Shown here piece by piece: positions 23,700 through 32,703 of a stretch of DNA of 64,000 bases. A program made the position numbers and the translations under genes. Source of the stretch: an uncultured Dokdonia sp. (lineage in GTDB: Bacteria; Bacteroidota; Bacteroidia; Flavobacteriales; Flavobacteriaceae); contig NZ_CANMDS010000002.1 of NCBI RefSeq assembly GCF_947496725.1, positions 124,001-188,000 on the forward strand. Direction: 5' to 3'. The notes beneath the pieces are model-generated. The model saw nothing but the letters and a program-made list of their open reading frames with translations, did no database searches and was not told the DNA's origin. Numbering within the stretch: the first letter of the stretch is position 1; each line of letters opens with the position of its first letter.

Positions 23700-25484
23700 T
23701 TATATACCGTAGGGTATTGTGAAGTAAAAGGTGGTCCCTTTACCAAGCTCTGAGTCTAGCCAAATGCTTCCCTTATGGATACTTACAATCTTTTTACAGT
23801 GTGCAAGACCAATACCGGTTCCCTCATACTCATCATTAGTATGTAGTCGCTGAAAGATGGAGAAAATGCGATCTTGATGTGCTTGATGTATACCGATACC
23901 ATTATCTGAAAAAGAAAACTGCCACATACCTTGTGATGGGTTATCTACATTACTCACTTTTGTTGTGCTTATATTGAGAATGGGGCGCTTGTCTTCTGGG
24001 CAAAACTTGAGTGCATTTGTAATTAAGTTTTGGAACAACAAGCGCAGCTCTACTTCAGAACCAGATACCACTGGCAGTTGTGTATAATTTATAGTGGCAC
24101 CTGTGCGTGTTACAAGTGATGTAATGTCTTTCTCTAAATCTTGCAGTACTTTATGAGTGTCAACCTGAGTAAAAACTCTTGTTTTACCTATTCTAGAATA
24201 CTCAAGAAGCATATTTATAAGCTTAGCCATACGATCACTTGCTTCTTCTATAAATTCTAGACTCTGTAGACCCACCTCATCAAACTGTTCTCCATAATCT
24301 CCTCTTATGAGGCCTATGAAGCTTGAAATAGTATTAAGAGGTTCTTGTAAATCGTGACTGGCTATGTATGCAAATTGTTCTAGGTCTTCGTTTTTTTGAC
24401 TCAGTTCTTCTTTTTGCTCAAGTATGGTTGTATTCTGTATGGTGAGTTGCTCTATAAGTTTCTTTTTTGTGCGGTAATTCTTGTAGAGTACAAAACCAGC
24501 AATAAGAAATAATAGTGCTATACCCGTTAAGAGCCAGTTTATGGTGGCTCTTAGATCTAACTCTGAAGATTGCTCGAGTAACACCTTTTTTTGATCACTT
24601 ATATTTACTTTCTGAACCTCAATGCTGTCTTGCCTAGTCTCAATTTCTTTTGCACTATTTCTTAAAGTAACTTGCTGCTCGTCTAACTCTATAAGTTGGT
24701 TTTTAACTTTATCTTCAAGCTCTTCGGTAATCTCCTGAGTTTTCTCAATGGTTTTCTTTTGTTGCTTATCTGTCTCTTGTAATTCTTGTATGGAGCTATC
24801 TTTATATTTTACAATCTCTTGTATTGTGTCTATAATCTCATTTTGGCTCACTAGCTCTTGCTCTTGACGATTTATAAGTTCGTCCTTTTGCTTAGCATTT
24901 TTGAGAACCGCTTGAAGAGAATCTTGTGCTTCTTGAAATAGCGCTTGCCACTTTTCTGAACTAGCAATCGCATAAGACTGTAAGGAAGGAGCAATTATAA
25001 AATCGTTCTTGTTTAACAAACCTTCGTTAAGCTGGTGTCTAAAGGTATCACCCACGCTTACAATATTAATCATAGAAGAGTTAAACAGGTAATCTTCTGC
25101 AATAACTAGAATCCCTTTATTTTCCAGGGACTGTAAGATATAGGGCATCTGGTAGTTGTACTTTCTATTTACATAAAGTACGTCTACATCTTGAATATCT
25201 TTAATGGATAAAAAGTTTGACACAGAGACTTGCCTCTCTTGTATTTTTCTTTTTTGAGCCATAGCCCTAAGATCTATAAGAGTTCTATCTGGTCCTAATA
25301 CGCCTATTTTAAAACGCTCATCTAGCTGCTCTGGCCAACTTACTTGCTGCGCAATATTAAATATATAAATAGCTCTTTGTACCCTTGAGACTTGACTGGT
25401 ATTTTGCTGTGCACTCATAGAGGCTAGTGCCCCTAGAAAGAAGATGATTATTACTGATTTTAGAAAACTACCTCCTCTCATCAT
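23700..25484 (-). CDS. Sensor histidine kinase with periplasmic YfiR-like (DUF4154) domain
   Basis: A 594-residue protein. A signal segment (about 8-25) is followed by a YfiR/HmsC-like domain at about 35-185 (RAIYIFNIAQQVSWPE, FKIGVLGPD, DVDVLYVN, LVIAEDYLF). A long glutamine/glutamate-rich coiled coil follows at about 190-310 and one transmembrane helix at about 317-337. The H-box FAYIASHDLQEPLNTI has the histidine near 377; the ATPase domain has LITNALKFCP, DNGIGIHQAHQ and GTGIGLAHCKKI. YfiR domains elsewhere are periplasmic redox- or envelope-responsive regulators. It follows the TonB receptor gene by six bases and is the last gene of the operon. Confidence 0.88.
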   Translation of the reverse strand: MMRGGSFLKSVIIIFFLGALASMSAQQNTSQVSRVQRAIYIFNIAQQVSWPEQLDERFKIGVLGPDRTLIDLRAMAQKRKIQERQVSVSNFLSIKDIQDVDVLYVNRKYNYQMPYILQSLENKGILVIAEDYLFNSSMINIVSVGDTFRHQLNEGLLNKNDFIIAPSLQSYAIASSEKWQALFQEAQDSLQAVLKNAKQKDELINRQEQELVSQNEIIDTIQEIVKYKDSSIQELQETDKQQKKTIEKTQEITEELEDKVKNQLIELDEQQVTLRNSAKEIETRQDSIEVQKVNISDQKKVLLEQSSELDLRATINWLLTGIALLFLIAGFVLYKNYRTKKKLIEQLTIQNTTILEQKEELSQKNEDLEQFAYIASHDLQEPLNTISSFIGLIRGDYGEQFDEVGLQSLEFIEEASDRMAKLINMLLEYSRIGKTRVFTQVDTHKVLQDLEKDITSLVTRTGATINYTQLPVVSGSEVELRLLFQNLITNALKFCPEDKRPILNISTTKVSNVDNPSQGMWQFSFSDNGIGIHQAHQDRIFSIFQRLHTNDEYEGTGIGLAHCKKIVSIHKGSIWLDSELGKGTTFYFTIPYGI

Positions 25485-25490
25485 AAGTCA

Positions 25491-28193
25491 CTACAGCTTG
25501 ATAGCTACCTTTACAAAATAGTTTGCTCCTTGTACCCCAAACTGGCCAACCCTTCTACTATAAACAAAATTACCATTACCAGTATTTGAAGAGTGTGTAT
25601 GTTTATCTGGATACACATTTAAGATATTGTTGCCACCTATAGCAGCTCTCACCCTTGAACTAAACTGATAGTCGACAGATAGATCTGTAATTATCTTGGG
25701 AGAAAATTTTTGATCTCTAGACTCTATGGTGCCCGTGAAGTCATTTACAACCCAGTTTTCTGGATTTGCATCTTCTGGATGAAAATATTCTACCGGTCCG
25801 AATAGTGTGTTATTAAGTTGTATTCTAAATTTTTGGATGTCATAAAAATTTCTAAAACTAAGTTTATAGCTAGGCTGCCCTTTTTCTAACCTTCCTATCT
25901 CTTCTCTATTAAAAATCACCTCCTCTGCTCCCTCAAAAGCCTCTGGAACTCTAATGTCGCTCCCTACTTTAGTATTGTTTACGTTGAAGCCTAGAGAACT
26001 TTCTATATTACCTAACCCTAGAGATTTTTTAAATACTACAGAGGCATCAAAACCTGATGTTTTTGTGTCTATAGCATTTGTAAAGAACTGAGCTGCTCCT
26101 ACTCCAAAAGGATCAAGAATATTCTCATAACCCTCTGCAATTCTACCAGAAAGAACAATTCTATCTTTTATAGAAATATAATAGTAGTCCAGAGATACAG
26201 AAAGGTTTGCATTTATCTTACTACTTAAACCAGCACTGTAGTGATTAGACAGCTCTGGTCTTAATTTATCTACGTTAAAAGCTTGGGCAGTAAGTGCACT
26301 CTCGTTATTAAACGTACCCACTTGTACAATATCACCATCTATAAACTGAGTACTTATATTTTGAAAAAACACTTGATGTAGCGATGGGGCTCTAAAGCCT
26401 GTAGCAACACCACCTCTTATACTTGTGTTTTCATATACCTTATAACGTGAGGCTAGTTTCCATATAATTTGATTCCCGAAGTTGTTATAATTTTCATTTC
26501 TTGCTGCTCCTTGTACTAACCACTGGTCTGTCACATTTGCCTCTACGTCTACATAAAAAGAACTATTAGTTCTAAATTTATTGAGCTCATTGTCTGGTTG
26601 AATTCCTGGGAAAACCTGCGCTCCTGCTATTCGCGGTATTTCTTCTCCGTCTTGATTTATAAAAACGCTACCTCCATCTATATATGAGGCTTCTTCTCCC
26701 GCTCCTATCTGGTAATTTTCTACTCGAAGCTCTGCTCCAAAGGAAAAGTTAAGTCCAGAACGCCAGTCAAAAGATTTAGAAAGATCAATGTTTGATGTAT
26801 TCTGACTGTATAAAAAGCCTCCAGCATAAAAAGTAGTGGGTGATGCTACCCCCATTGATGCATTGTTTGAATTATTTACCGTATAATCTAGAGAGTTTTT
26901 GCCTATAGAATGGCTAAAGTCTATAGTCCACTCACGCTTCACTCCTTTGATACCTAATGTAACCGCATCATCTTGAATATCTGTAAGTATTTGAGGTGAA
27001 AATCCATTAGGAAATAAATCTGTTATTACACGATCCTCATCTTTTGGAAATCTATAAAAACCAGCACTTTTACCTTCTCTATAATTTCTTCCTCCATTAA
27101 GATATACCTGAGCACTGTCTGACACTTTAATCTCACCATTAAAATGGATTGCAAGATTTTGGGTCTCTGCATTTCCTATTTGCATTACCTGCCTGTCTGA
27201 ATAACCTGTTTGATTATAAAAATCATTCTGTTCAATGAGGTTAGCATCTTCTTCTGGGTTATCTACATAGACACTACCTGTATAATTACCTGCTCGGTTT
27301 GTAGCCTCTCTTTTTCGGTACTCCCCTGTTAGGTTCAAAAAGCCTTCTTCACCTATTTTCATCCCAAAATTTGCTCCCGCAAACTGAGTAAGACCATCGC
27401 CCTCTTGATTAATTTTCACCAAATTATCAAGTGTGATAGCATTAGTCTGTTTCTTTAATACGATATTGATTACTCCAGCAATAGCATCAGATCCATATTG
27501 TGAGGTAGCTCCGTCTCTAAGGATCTCTACTCTTTCAATAGCACTTACTGGTATGGCATTAAAATCTGTTCCCACAGCACCTCGACCTATCGTACCATTT
27601 ACATTAAGTAGTGAGCTATTATGTCTCCTCTTACCGTTTATTAAAACAAGTACTTGATCTGTGCCTAGCCCCCTTAAAGTTGCAGGATCTATATGATCTG
27701 TACCATCTGCTATGGTTTGATGTGTTGAATGAAAAGATGGTGCTAGATAATGTAAAATTTGACTTAACTCTATTTGAGAAGAGTTTGTAATTTGCTGAGG
27801 CGAAATAATATCTACAGAGGCTGTGTTCTGAAATGAAGAGACTGGGTCTGATCTAGTACCGAGAGAAATAGGCTCATCTGCCGAAAAACCGGTTTCAAGT
27901 TTAAAATTTATCTCCTTTGTTTCTCCCGCCTTTACGACCACAGTACTGTACTGCACGTTATACATTACAAAACTTGCAGATAGAATGTATTCTCCTTCAT
28001 CTACTTCAAAAGAAAATGCGCCATCAATGTCTGTTTTTGTAGATTTATTGTAGCCTTCTATAGACACAAGTGCCCCAGGAAGAACACCATAACTATCTGT
28101 TACAACACCCGCAATCTTTGCTCTAGTCTGACCAAAACTTAGCGCGCTTACAAAAATAAATAGTAAGAATAATAACTTGTTATACCGTGACAT
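25491..28193 (-). CDS. TonB-dependent receptor with carboxypeptidase-like N-terminal domain
   Basis: A 900-residue outer-membrane receptor. It has a signal peptide ending SFGQT, then a CarboxypepD_reg beta-sandwich at about 25-100 (IAGVVTDSYGVLPGALVSIEG). The TonB plug at about 115-250 includes LRGLGTDQVLVLINGKRR and IERVEILRDGATSQYGSDAIAGVINIV. The rest is a barrel with aromatic-rich strands ending VAIKL. It is a SusC-type transporter without a SusD partner; the ligand is unknown. Its place between two receivers and a YfiR-domain kinase is unusual and suggests that transport or ligand binding is coupled to signalling. Confidence 0.92.
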   Translation of the reverse strand: MSRYNKLLFLLFIFVSALSFGQTRAKIAGVVTDSYGVLPGALVSIEGYNKSTKTDIDGAFSFEVDEGEYILSASFVMYNVQYSTVVVKAGETKEINFKLETGFSADEPISLGTRSDPVSSFQNTASVDIISPQQITNSSQIELSQILHYLAPSFHSTHQTIADGTDHIDPATLRGLGTDQVLVLINGKRRHNSSLLNVNGTIGRGAVGTDFNAIPVSAIERVEILRDGATSQYGSDAIAGVINIVLKKQTNAITLDNLVKINQEGDGLTQFAGANFGMKIGEEGFLNLTGEYRKREATNRAGNYTGSVYVDNPEEDANLIEQNDFYNQTGYSDRQVMQIGNAETQNLAIHFNGEIKVSDSAQVYLNGGRNYREGKSAGFYRFPKDEDRVITDLFPNGFSPQILTDIQDDAVTLGIKGVKREWTIDFSHSIGKNSLDYTVNNSNNASMGVASPTTFYAGGFLYSQNTSNIDLSKSFDWRSGLNFSFGAELRVENYQIGAGEEASYIDGGSVFINQDGEEIPRIAGAQVFPGIQPDNELNKFRTNSSFYVDVEANVTDQWLVQGAARNENYNNFGNQIIWKLASRYKVYENTSIRGGVATGFRAPSLHQVFFQNISTQFIDGDIVQVGTFNNESALTAQAFNVDKLRPELSNHYSAGLSSKINANLSVSLDYYYISIKDRIVLSGRIAEGYENILDPFGVGAAQFFTNAIDTKTSGFDASVVFKKSLGLGNIESSLGFNVNNTKVGSDIRVPEAFEGAEEVIFNREEIGRLEKGQPSYKLSFRNFYDIQKFRIQLNNTLFGPVEYFHPEDANPENWVVNDFTGTIESRDQKFSPKIITDLSVDYQFSSRVRAAIGGNNILNVYPDKHTHSSNTGNGNFVYSRRVGQFGVQGANYFVKVAIKL

Positions 28194-28203
28194 TACAGAA
28201 TAT

Positions 28204-28584
28204 TTAAACTAAAATCATATGATCAATTACCTCTTCTAGCATCTCTTGAGATAACATTTTTTTCTTAACACCTTTTACAAAAGGATAGCTTGCAAGTTTA
28301 TCTTGTTCTGCTTGTCTAGGCATTGTTGCAAGCAGTAAGATTATAGGTGTTTGGTTTAATACTCTTTGCTGGTAATGTTCTAAAAATTGCCAGCCGTTCA
28401 TCACAGGCATATTAATATCTAAAAAAATCACATCTGCAGTATAACCGCTATCAAGTATGCTGATAGCTTCTAGTCCATTACTAGCTAATTCTATCGAAGA
28501 AAATTTATTTGATCTCTCTAATACAACTTTGTTAAAATATGAAACAGGCTTACTGTCGTCTATTAATAAGGCTTTATACTTCAA
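28204..28584 (-). CDS. Single-domain response regulator
   Basis: A 126-residue receiver: acidic pair LLIDDSKPVSYF, phospho-Asp in VIFLDINMPVMNGWQF near residue 56, switch LLLATMP, and KGVKKKML where the lysine is expected. The best start is a TTG overlapping the preceding receiver gene by 11 bases, which suggests translational coupling. Both receivers have the LDINMP(A/V)MNGW(E/Q)FL signature and likely derive from one duplication. The protein would be phosphorylated by the co-encoded kinase or compete with its neighbour. Confidence 0.85.
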   Translation of the reverse strand: MKYKALLIDDSKPVSYFNKVVLERSNKFSSIELASNGLEAISILDSGYTADVIFLDINMPVMNGWQFLEHYQQRVLNQTPIILLLATMPRQAEQDKLASYPFVKGVKKKMLSQEMLEEVIDHMILV

Positions 28585-29014
28585 AGTTGAGTTTATTTAT
28601 TTCTTGTGACCTAAAAGAAGTGTCATTTACGGTTTTCAAAACACCGTCGAGTATGTTAAAAGAAAGTGGCTTATTTATGAAATCTCTCACTTTATAATTT
28701 ACTATAGATTTCTTGACGTGCTCTGGATTTGATGAACTAGAAAGGATAATAACTTGAATGTCGCTTCTAAAATCAGCATTGAGTTGCTCATAGTGATCTA
28801 GAAACTCCCAGCCATTCATAGCGGGCATATTAATATCTAAAAATATGATGTCTGGCTTGACTTCTTCTCCAGATACAACTTGATCTAAAAATAACAAACC
28901 ATCTTTTCCGCTCTGTACTGTTTTGACGTGTTCAAATTCCGAGTGGCCTACAACAACTCGTTCATTAAAAAAATTTACAGCTTTGTCGTCATCTATTAAG
29001 AGGACTCTTTTCAT
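28574..29014 (-). CDS. Single-domain response regulator
   Basis: About 146 residues from the ATG at 29014-29012 (MKRVLLIDDDKAVNFF). A longer TTG frame to 29047 adds only a non-conserved leader. The phospho-acceptor lies in IIFLDINMPAMNGWEFLDHY, the switch in VIILSSSSNPEH, and the conserved lysine in DFINKPLSF. There is no output domain. It is the first gene of the operon receiver-receiver-TonB receptor-kinase. Confidence 0.85.
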   Translation of the reverse strand: MKRVLLIDDDKAVNFFNERVVVGHSEFEHVKTVQSGKDGLLFLDQVVSGEEVKPDIIFLDINMPAMNGWEFLDHYEQLNADFRSDIQVIILSSSSNPEHVKKSIVNYKVRDFINKPLSFNILDGVLKTVNDTSFRSQEINKLNFEV

Positions 29015-29224
29015 TATAGGGTATTCTAGGGGTTGGGTATGAAGCAAATATCAAAAAAACATTATTCCCAATACAACTTAGCTTGAAAAAATGAAAAATT
29101 ATCGATATAATAGCTGTTATAATAGACAAAAAACACTTTCAATGTTAAGTCATTGTAATATGTTAGTGTTATTTTAAGATTTAGTATGACGCACAGCCAT
29201 TTATAAAGAGATACAACACCACTT

Positions 29225-30064
29225 TTAGTTGTTCATTGCACGCTCATTTTTTTCATCTATCCACACCTGTCCTTTTCGGCGCCTCATAAAGTTATCATAG
29301 TGACGCATATAGAACACATTGTATAGTGCTTTCCTGAGGTTAGACATTTTTCGCGGAAGCGCACGTAAACTCATACTAAATCCAGGAGTTTCATATTTCA
29401 TATAGTGCCAGTATCCTTCTGGCATATACAACGTCTCGCCGTGATTAAGATGGCAAATGAAACCTTTTGCCTTTTTAAGATTTGGAAACTTATCATAATC
29501 TGGATCATCAAAGTTGATATCCTCGCGGGTGATGAGAGAGTAAGGTACTTTGTAAAGATGTGGCGTCTCACTAGGAGGAAATAACACACATTGCTTTTTA
29601 CCCTCAAAGTGAAAGTGTAAGATATTTGCCCAGTCTATATCGTGATGCATAAAGACTTTGCTCCCCTCTCCACCAAAAAACAGCATAGGTATTTGCTTGA
29701 GTAACCTTAAACCTATTTTTGGAAACTTAAAATCTTCTTTTAATGAAGGAACTTCTTTCATTAAGTTATACAGAAAAATGCGATAGTTAGTAGGCTCCTT
29801 TTTGAGTAAGTCTACATATGCACTCATACTCATTGTAGCGTGCGCCTGGTTAAAACCCTCGTCGTGTTTTACGGGTCTATCATCATAGAGCGGCACCTCC
29901 TTATCTCCAGCTATATCTTTTATATAGGCGAGGTTCCATTTATCATAAGCCTTCCAGTCATCTATAAGGTGCTCTATAACCACGGGTTTTTGCGGCTTTA
30001 CGTAATCACGTAAAAATTCCTTTTTGGTTATAGTATGTACTCTTGTGATTTCTTGTAACTGCAT
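29225..30064 (-). CDS. Cupin-like JmjC-type 2-oxoglutarate/Fe(II) oxygenase
   Basis: About 279 residues from the ATG at 30064-30062 (MQLQEITRVHTITKKEF). An upstream GTG frame would start inside a large hairpin and is unlikely. It has the Cupin_8/JmjC pattern: KPVVIEHLIDDWKAYDKW, the metal motif FMHHDIDWANILHFHFEGKK (HxD), FPPSETPHLY, and the distal histidine in LYMPEGYWHYMKYE. Relatives hydroxylate proteins or small molecules. It lies downstream of bioB on the same strand, separated by the 21-bp hairpin. A variant palindrome (29348-29363) encodes RALPRKM. Confidence 0.85.
   Translation of the reverse strand: MQLQEITRVHTITKKEFLRDYVKPQKPVVIEHLIDDWKAYDKWNLAYIKDIAGDKEVPLYDDRPVKHDEGFNQAHATMSMSAYVDLLKKEPTNYRIFLYNLMKEVPSLKEDFKFPKIGLRLLKQIPMLFFGGEGSKVFMHHDIDWANILHFHFEGKKQCVLFPPSETPHLYKVPYSLITREDINFDDPDYDKFPNLKKAKGFICHLNHGETLYMPEGYWHYMKYETPGFSMSLRALPRKMSNLRKALYNVFYMRHYDNFMRRRKGQVWIDEKNERAMNN
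29348..29363. repeat. Variant palindrome copy TTTTCGCGGAAGCGCA
   Basis: Degenerate copy inside the JmjC-like gene. The same 16 bases occur at 60042-60057. Confidence 0.7.
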
Positions 30065-30096
30065 ATAAGATGACCTTAAATTATGTAAAGCTATAG

Positions 30097-30142
30097 TACC
30101 ACAAAACACTAACTCCCAGAAGGGAGTTAGTGTTTTGTGGTA
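30097..30142. repeat. Perfect 21-bp inverted repeat (hairpin) between bioB and the JmjC-like gene
   Basis: Arms 30097-30117 and 30122-30142 are fully complementary with a 4-nt AGAA loop. Neither strand has the T run of a rho-independent terminator. It would form a very stable RNA hairpin in a read-through bioB transcript just before the JmjC-like gene. A TAGCTTTA box (30086-30093) follows it on the minus strand. Confidence 0.9.
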
Positions 30143-30186
30143 TACTCTCGCGTATATCTACGATATTACTTCAAATATGGTTCTGC

Positions 30187-31281
30187 CTACTTAAGCGCTT
30201 TTCCGGCAAGTTTTGCCTCTTCGTTGCGCTCTATTTTGTGTCCTGGGCGTGACCATTTTGGTTTTTCTCCAAGTGATTCAAACTTAGAATCTACTGCTTC
30301 TACAGATTCTGGTTGTGCTTTTTTAACAAAAGGCTTTTGAGGAGTAAGACCTAATAGATCAAACATTTTCATATCCTCATTTACATCTGGATTAGGTGTA
30401 GTAAGTAGTTTATCACCAGCAAAGATGGAGTTTGCTCCTGCAAAGAAGCACATAGCCTGTCCTTCTCTACTCATCTCTGTTCTTCCTGCAGATAGTCTCA
30501 CCTGCGTTTGTGGTAATACTATTCTTGTAGTTGCAACCATACGTATCATCTCCCAGATAGATATAGGATCTATATCTTCCATAGGTGTACCTGGTACTGC
30601 CACAAGTGCATTAATAGGTGTAGACTCTGGCTGTGGGTCAAGCTTTGCAAGTGCTGCAAGCATTCCTGCTCTATCTTCTACTGCTTCTCCCATACCTATG
30701 ATTCCTCCAGAACATACGGTCACATTAGTTTTACGCACGTTAGAAATCGTATCTAGACGATCTTCAAAAGCTCTCGTAGAAATGACATCTTTATAATAAT
30801 CTTCTGAGGTGTCAAGGTTGTGATTGTATGCATATAATCCAGCTTCTGCTAGACGCTCTGCTTGGTTTTCTGTCACCATACCTAAGGTACAGCACACTTC
30901 CATATCTAGCTTGTTTATGGTACGTACCATCTCTAGTACGTTATCAAATTCTGGTCCGTCTTTTACATTACGCCAGGCTGCTCCCATACATACGCGTGAA
31001 CTTCCAGACGCCTTTGCGCGCAGTGCCTGTGCTTTTACTTGTTGTACAGACATAAGGTCATTACCTTCTATATCTGTATGGTATCTTGCCGCTTGCGGGC
31101 AGTACCCACAGTCTTCTGGACATCCACCAGTTTTTATAGATAAAAGGGTAGAAACTTGTACCGTATTTGGATCGTGATGCTCGCGATGGGTAGTTGCCGC
31201 TTCATATAAAAGCGTCATCATAGGTTTATTATAAATAGCGAGTATTTCCTCTTTGGTCCAGTTGTGTCTTATTTCTGTCAT
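30187..31281 (-). CDS. bioB: Biotin synthase
   Basis: A 364-residue radical-SAM enzyme that inserts sulfur into dethiobiotin. The start is the ATG at 31281-31279 (MTEIRHNWTKEEI); a longer TTG frame has no conserved residues. Motifs are the SAM [4Fe-4S] cluster CPEDCGYCPQAARYHT near residue 60, YNHNLDTSEDYY, CSGGIIGMGE, and the conserved arginine region VRLSAGRTEMSREGQAMCFFAGANSIFAGDKLLTT that belongs to the second cluster site. The C-terminal tail of about 40 residues is low-complexity and charged. It is separated from bioFDA by the ketosynthase gene and a Coa1-like gene. Confidence 0.95.
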   Translation of the reverse strand: MTEIRHNWTKEEILAIYNKPMMTLLYEAATTHREHHDPNTVQVSTLLSIKTGGCPEDCGYCPQAARYHTDIEGNDLMSVQQVKAQALRAKASGSSRVCMGAAWRNVKDGPEFDNVLEMVRTINKLDMEVCCTLGMVTENQAERLAEAGLYAYNHNLDTSEDYYKDVISTRAFEDRLDTISNVRKTNVTVCSGGIIGMGEAVEDRAGMLAALAKLDPQPESTPINALVAVPGTPMEDIDPISIWEMIRMVATTRIVLPQTQVRLSAGRTEMSREGQAMCFFAGANSIFAGDKLLTTPNPDVNEDMKMFDLLGLTPQKPFVKKAQPESVEAVDSKFESLGEKPKWSRPGHKIERNEEAKLAGKALK

Positions 31282-31389
31282 AACGTAAAAATATGAAATA
31301 GTCTTAAGCAAGTAAATGGCTATTACTAAGTTTTTAAAAAAATGTAGCCAGTACTGGTATAATTTTATGTGTTAAAAGTTCTTTTGGTA

Positions 31390-31405
31390 CGCTTTCGCGA
31401 AAGCG
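31390..31405. repeat. Repeated palindrome, intergenic after ketosynthase stop
   Basis: Perfect core 10 bp past the stop of the minus-strand ketosynthase gene. Confidence 0.95.
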
Positions 31406-31415
31406 TGATACTACC

Positions 31416-32570
31416 CTAAGCTTTCTCTACGATAATACTCACGGCATTACCTCCAAAACCTACAGCGTTTACAAGAATCTTGTTAAGAGCTTGATCTTTT
31501 GTTTTATCCTTGAGGTATGGAACACCTATAAAACGTTGCTCTTGCAGCATATTTATAGCGAGCTCTAAACTTAACAAACCACTTGCGCCAAAGGTGTGGC
31601 CTATTTTCCACTTGTTTGTAGTAAGCATAGGCAGCTCTTCACCAAAAACGGCTTTAACAGCGCCCATCTCAGAGGTATCGCCCTTAAGTGTACCTGGTGC
31701 GTGCATTACAATAGCATCTATCTCAGAAAGATCTGTTTTGCCCAGTGCCATTTTCATAGATTTCTGGAAGCAAAGACCCTCGTCAGATATAGACACCGCG
31801 TGGTCTAGCATCTCTGTAGCATATCCTACTGCAGTTACATAAGCAAGTGCATTTTTCTTTTTTCCTAACTCAAGACAAGCTACTGCTGCAGCTTCTCCTA
31901 GCACCATTGTGTTTTTCTTTTTAAAGAGGTTAAGTGCCATATTAGGATATGCACTCGTACCCTCTTCTGTAGGTGTGAGTTTCATTGCTCTTATTTGTGC
32001 AATGGTAAACGGTGTAAGAGCCGCCTCAGAACCTCCTACTAAGAATTTTTTTGCCATTCCAGATTGTAACCAAGCCACGCCATTTAATAAAGCGTGTAAA
32101 GCAGTACTACACGTTATAGAGTGCGATATGTCTGGTCCAGTAGACTTTAAATCGTTTGCTAGCCAAGATGAAATATTACCTAGCGTAGTAGATGGTGATG
32201 CCTGTGTAGGAACGATGTTTCGTTCTTTATACGTTTCAAAAAACTTTTCAAAAAGTTGTGTTGCACCTCTTGAAGAACCTACGTTTATACCAAAATCTCC
32301 ATCTTTCCAGCCTGCTTGCGCTACAGCAATTCTACCTGCATAAAGAGCATATAGTACAGATGGATCAATTCTTAAATAGTTTTTATCTTCTCGACGTATA
32401 GCCTGAATAGCTTTTTGGCCCTCTGGTGTTAACCTTGCAGTAAATGCTTCTAGCTCTTCTTCCCAAGCAATTTTTGTAGTTGTTTCTTGGTATGCGTTCC
32501 ACTGCTCTTCAGCATTTGAACCTAATGGAGAGATAGAACCTAGACCGGTTATAGCTATAGGAGTTTTCAA
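31416..32570 (-). CDS. Beta-ketoacyl-ACP synthase-like protein in the biotin cluster
   Basis: About 384 residues from a TTG start (LKTPIAITGLGSISPLG). An in-frame ATG at 32630 is less likely because a -7 box (32599-32606) lies between the two. It has a KAS I/II thiolase fold with an intact catalytic triad: Cys in SITCSTALHALL, His in VMHAPGTLKGDTSEMGAV, and His in KWKIGHTFGASGLLSLELA. Spacing is somewhat shorter than FabF. It is placed between bioB and bioADF and no fatty-acid synthesis gene is adjacent. A role in making the pimeloyl precursor of biotin is plausible; this is inference. Confidence 0.85.
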   Translation of the reverse strand: MKTPIAITGLGSISPLGSNAEEQWNAYQETTTKIAWEEELEAFTARLTPEGQKAIQAIRREDKNYLRIDPSVLYALYAGRIAVAQAGWKDGDFGINVGSSRGATQLFEKFFETYKERNIVPTQASPSTTLGNISSWLANDLKSTGPDISHSITCSTALHALLNGVAWLQSGMAKKFLVGGSEAALTPFTIAQIRAMKLTPTEEGTSAYPNMALNLFKKKNTMVLGEAAAVACLELGKKKNALAYVTAVGYATEMLDHAVSISDEGLCFQKSMKMALGKTDLSEIDAIVMHAPGTLKGDTSEMGAVKAVFGEELPMLTTNKWKIGHTFGASGLLSLELAINMLQEQRFIGVPYLKDKTKDQALNKILVNAVGFGGNAVSIIVEKA

Positions 32571-32598
32571 AGTATAAGTTTGTTTAAAATTGGATTTA

Positions 32599-32606
32599 CA
32601 AAAGTA
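32599..32606 (-). promoter_or_regulatory. -7 element (TACTTTTG) of the ketosynthase gene
   Basis: Exact TAnnTTTG on the minus strand, 28 nt before the TTG start codon and inside the extension that a start at 32630 would need to encode. Confidence 0.45.
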
Positions 32607-32609
32607 CAA

Positions 32610-32622
32610 TTTCGCGAAAGCG
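32610..32622. repeat. Degenerate palindrome copy (ketosynthase promoter)
   Basis: TTTCGCGAAAGCG with one outer arm lost, directly upstream of the -7 box. Confidence 0.8.
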
Positions 32623-32703
32623 TACCCCATCTATTTTTGAGTTTTCTTAAAAAGAAGTGTAACTTTTACCTCACAACTGTTACCTATCTAAAAATCAATC
32701 ACA

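Noticed and set aside
30062-30109. Upstream GTG start for the JmjC-like protein
   Set aside because: The extension would be translated from inside the 21-bp hairpin and adds no conserved residues; the ATG at 30064 fits the family better.
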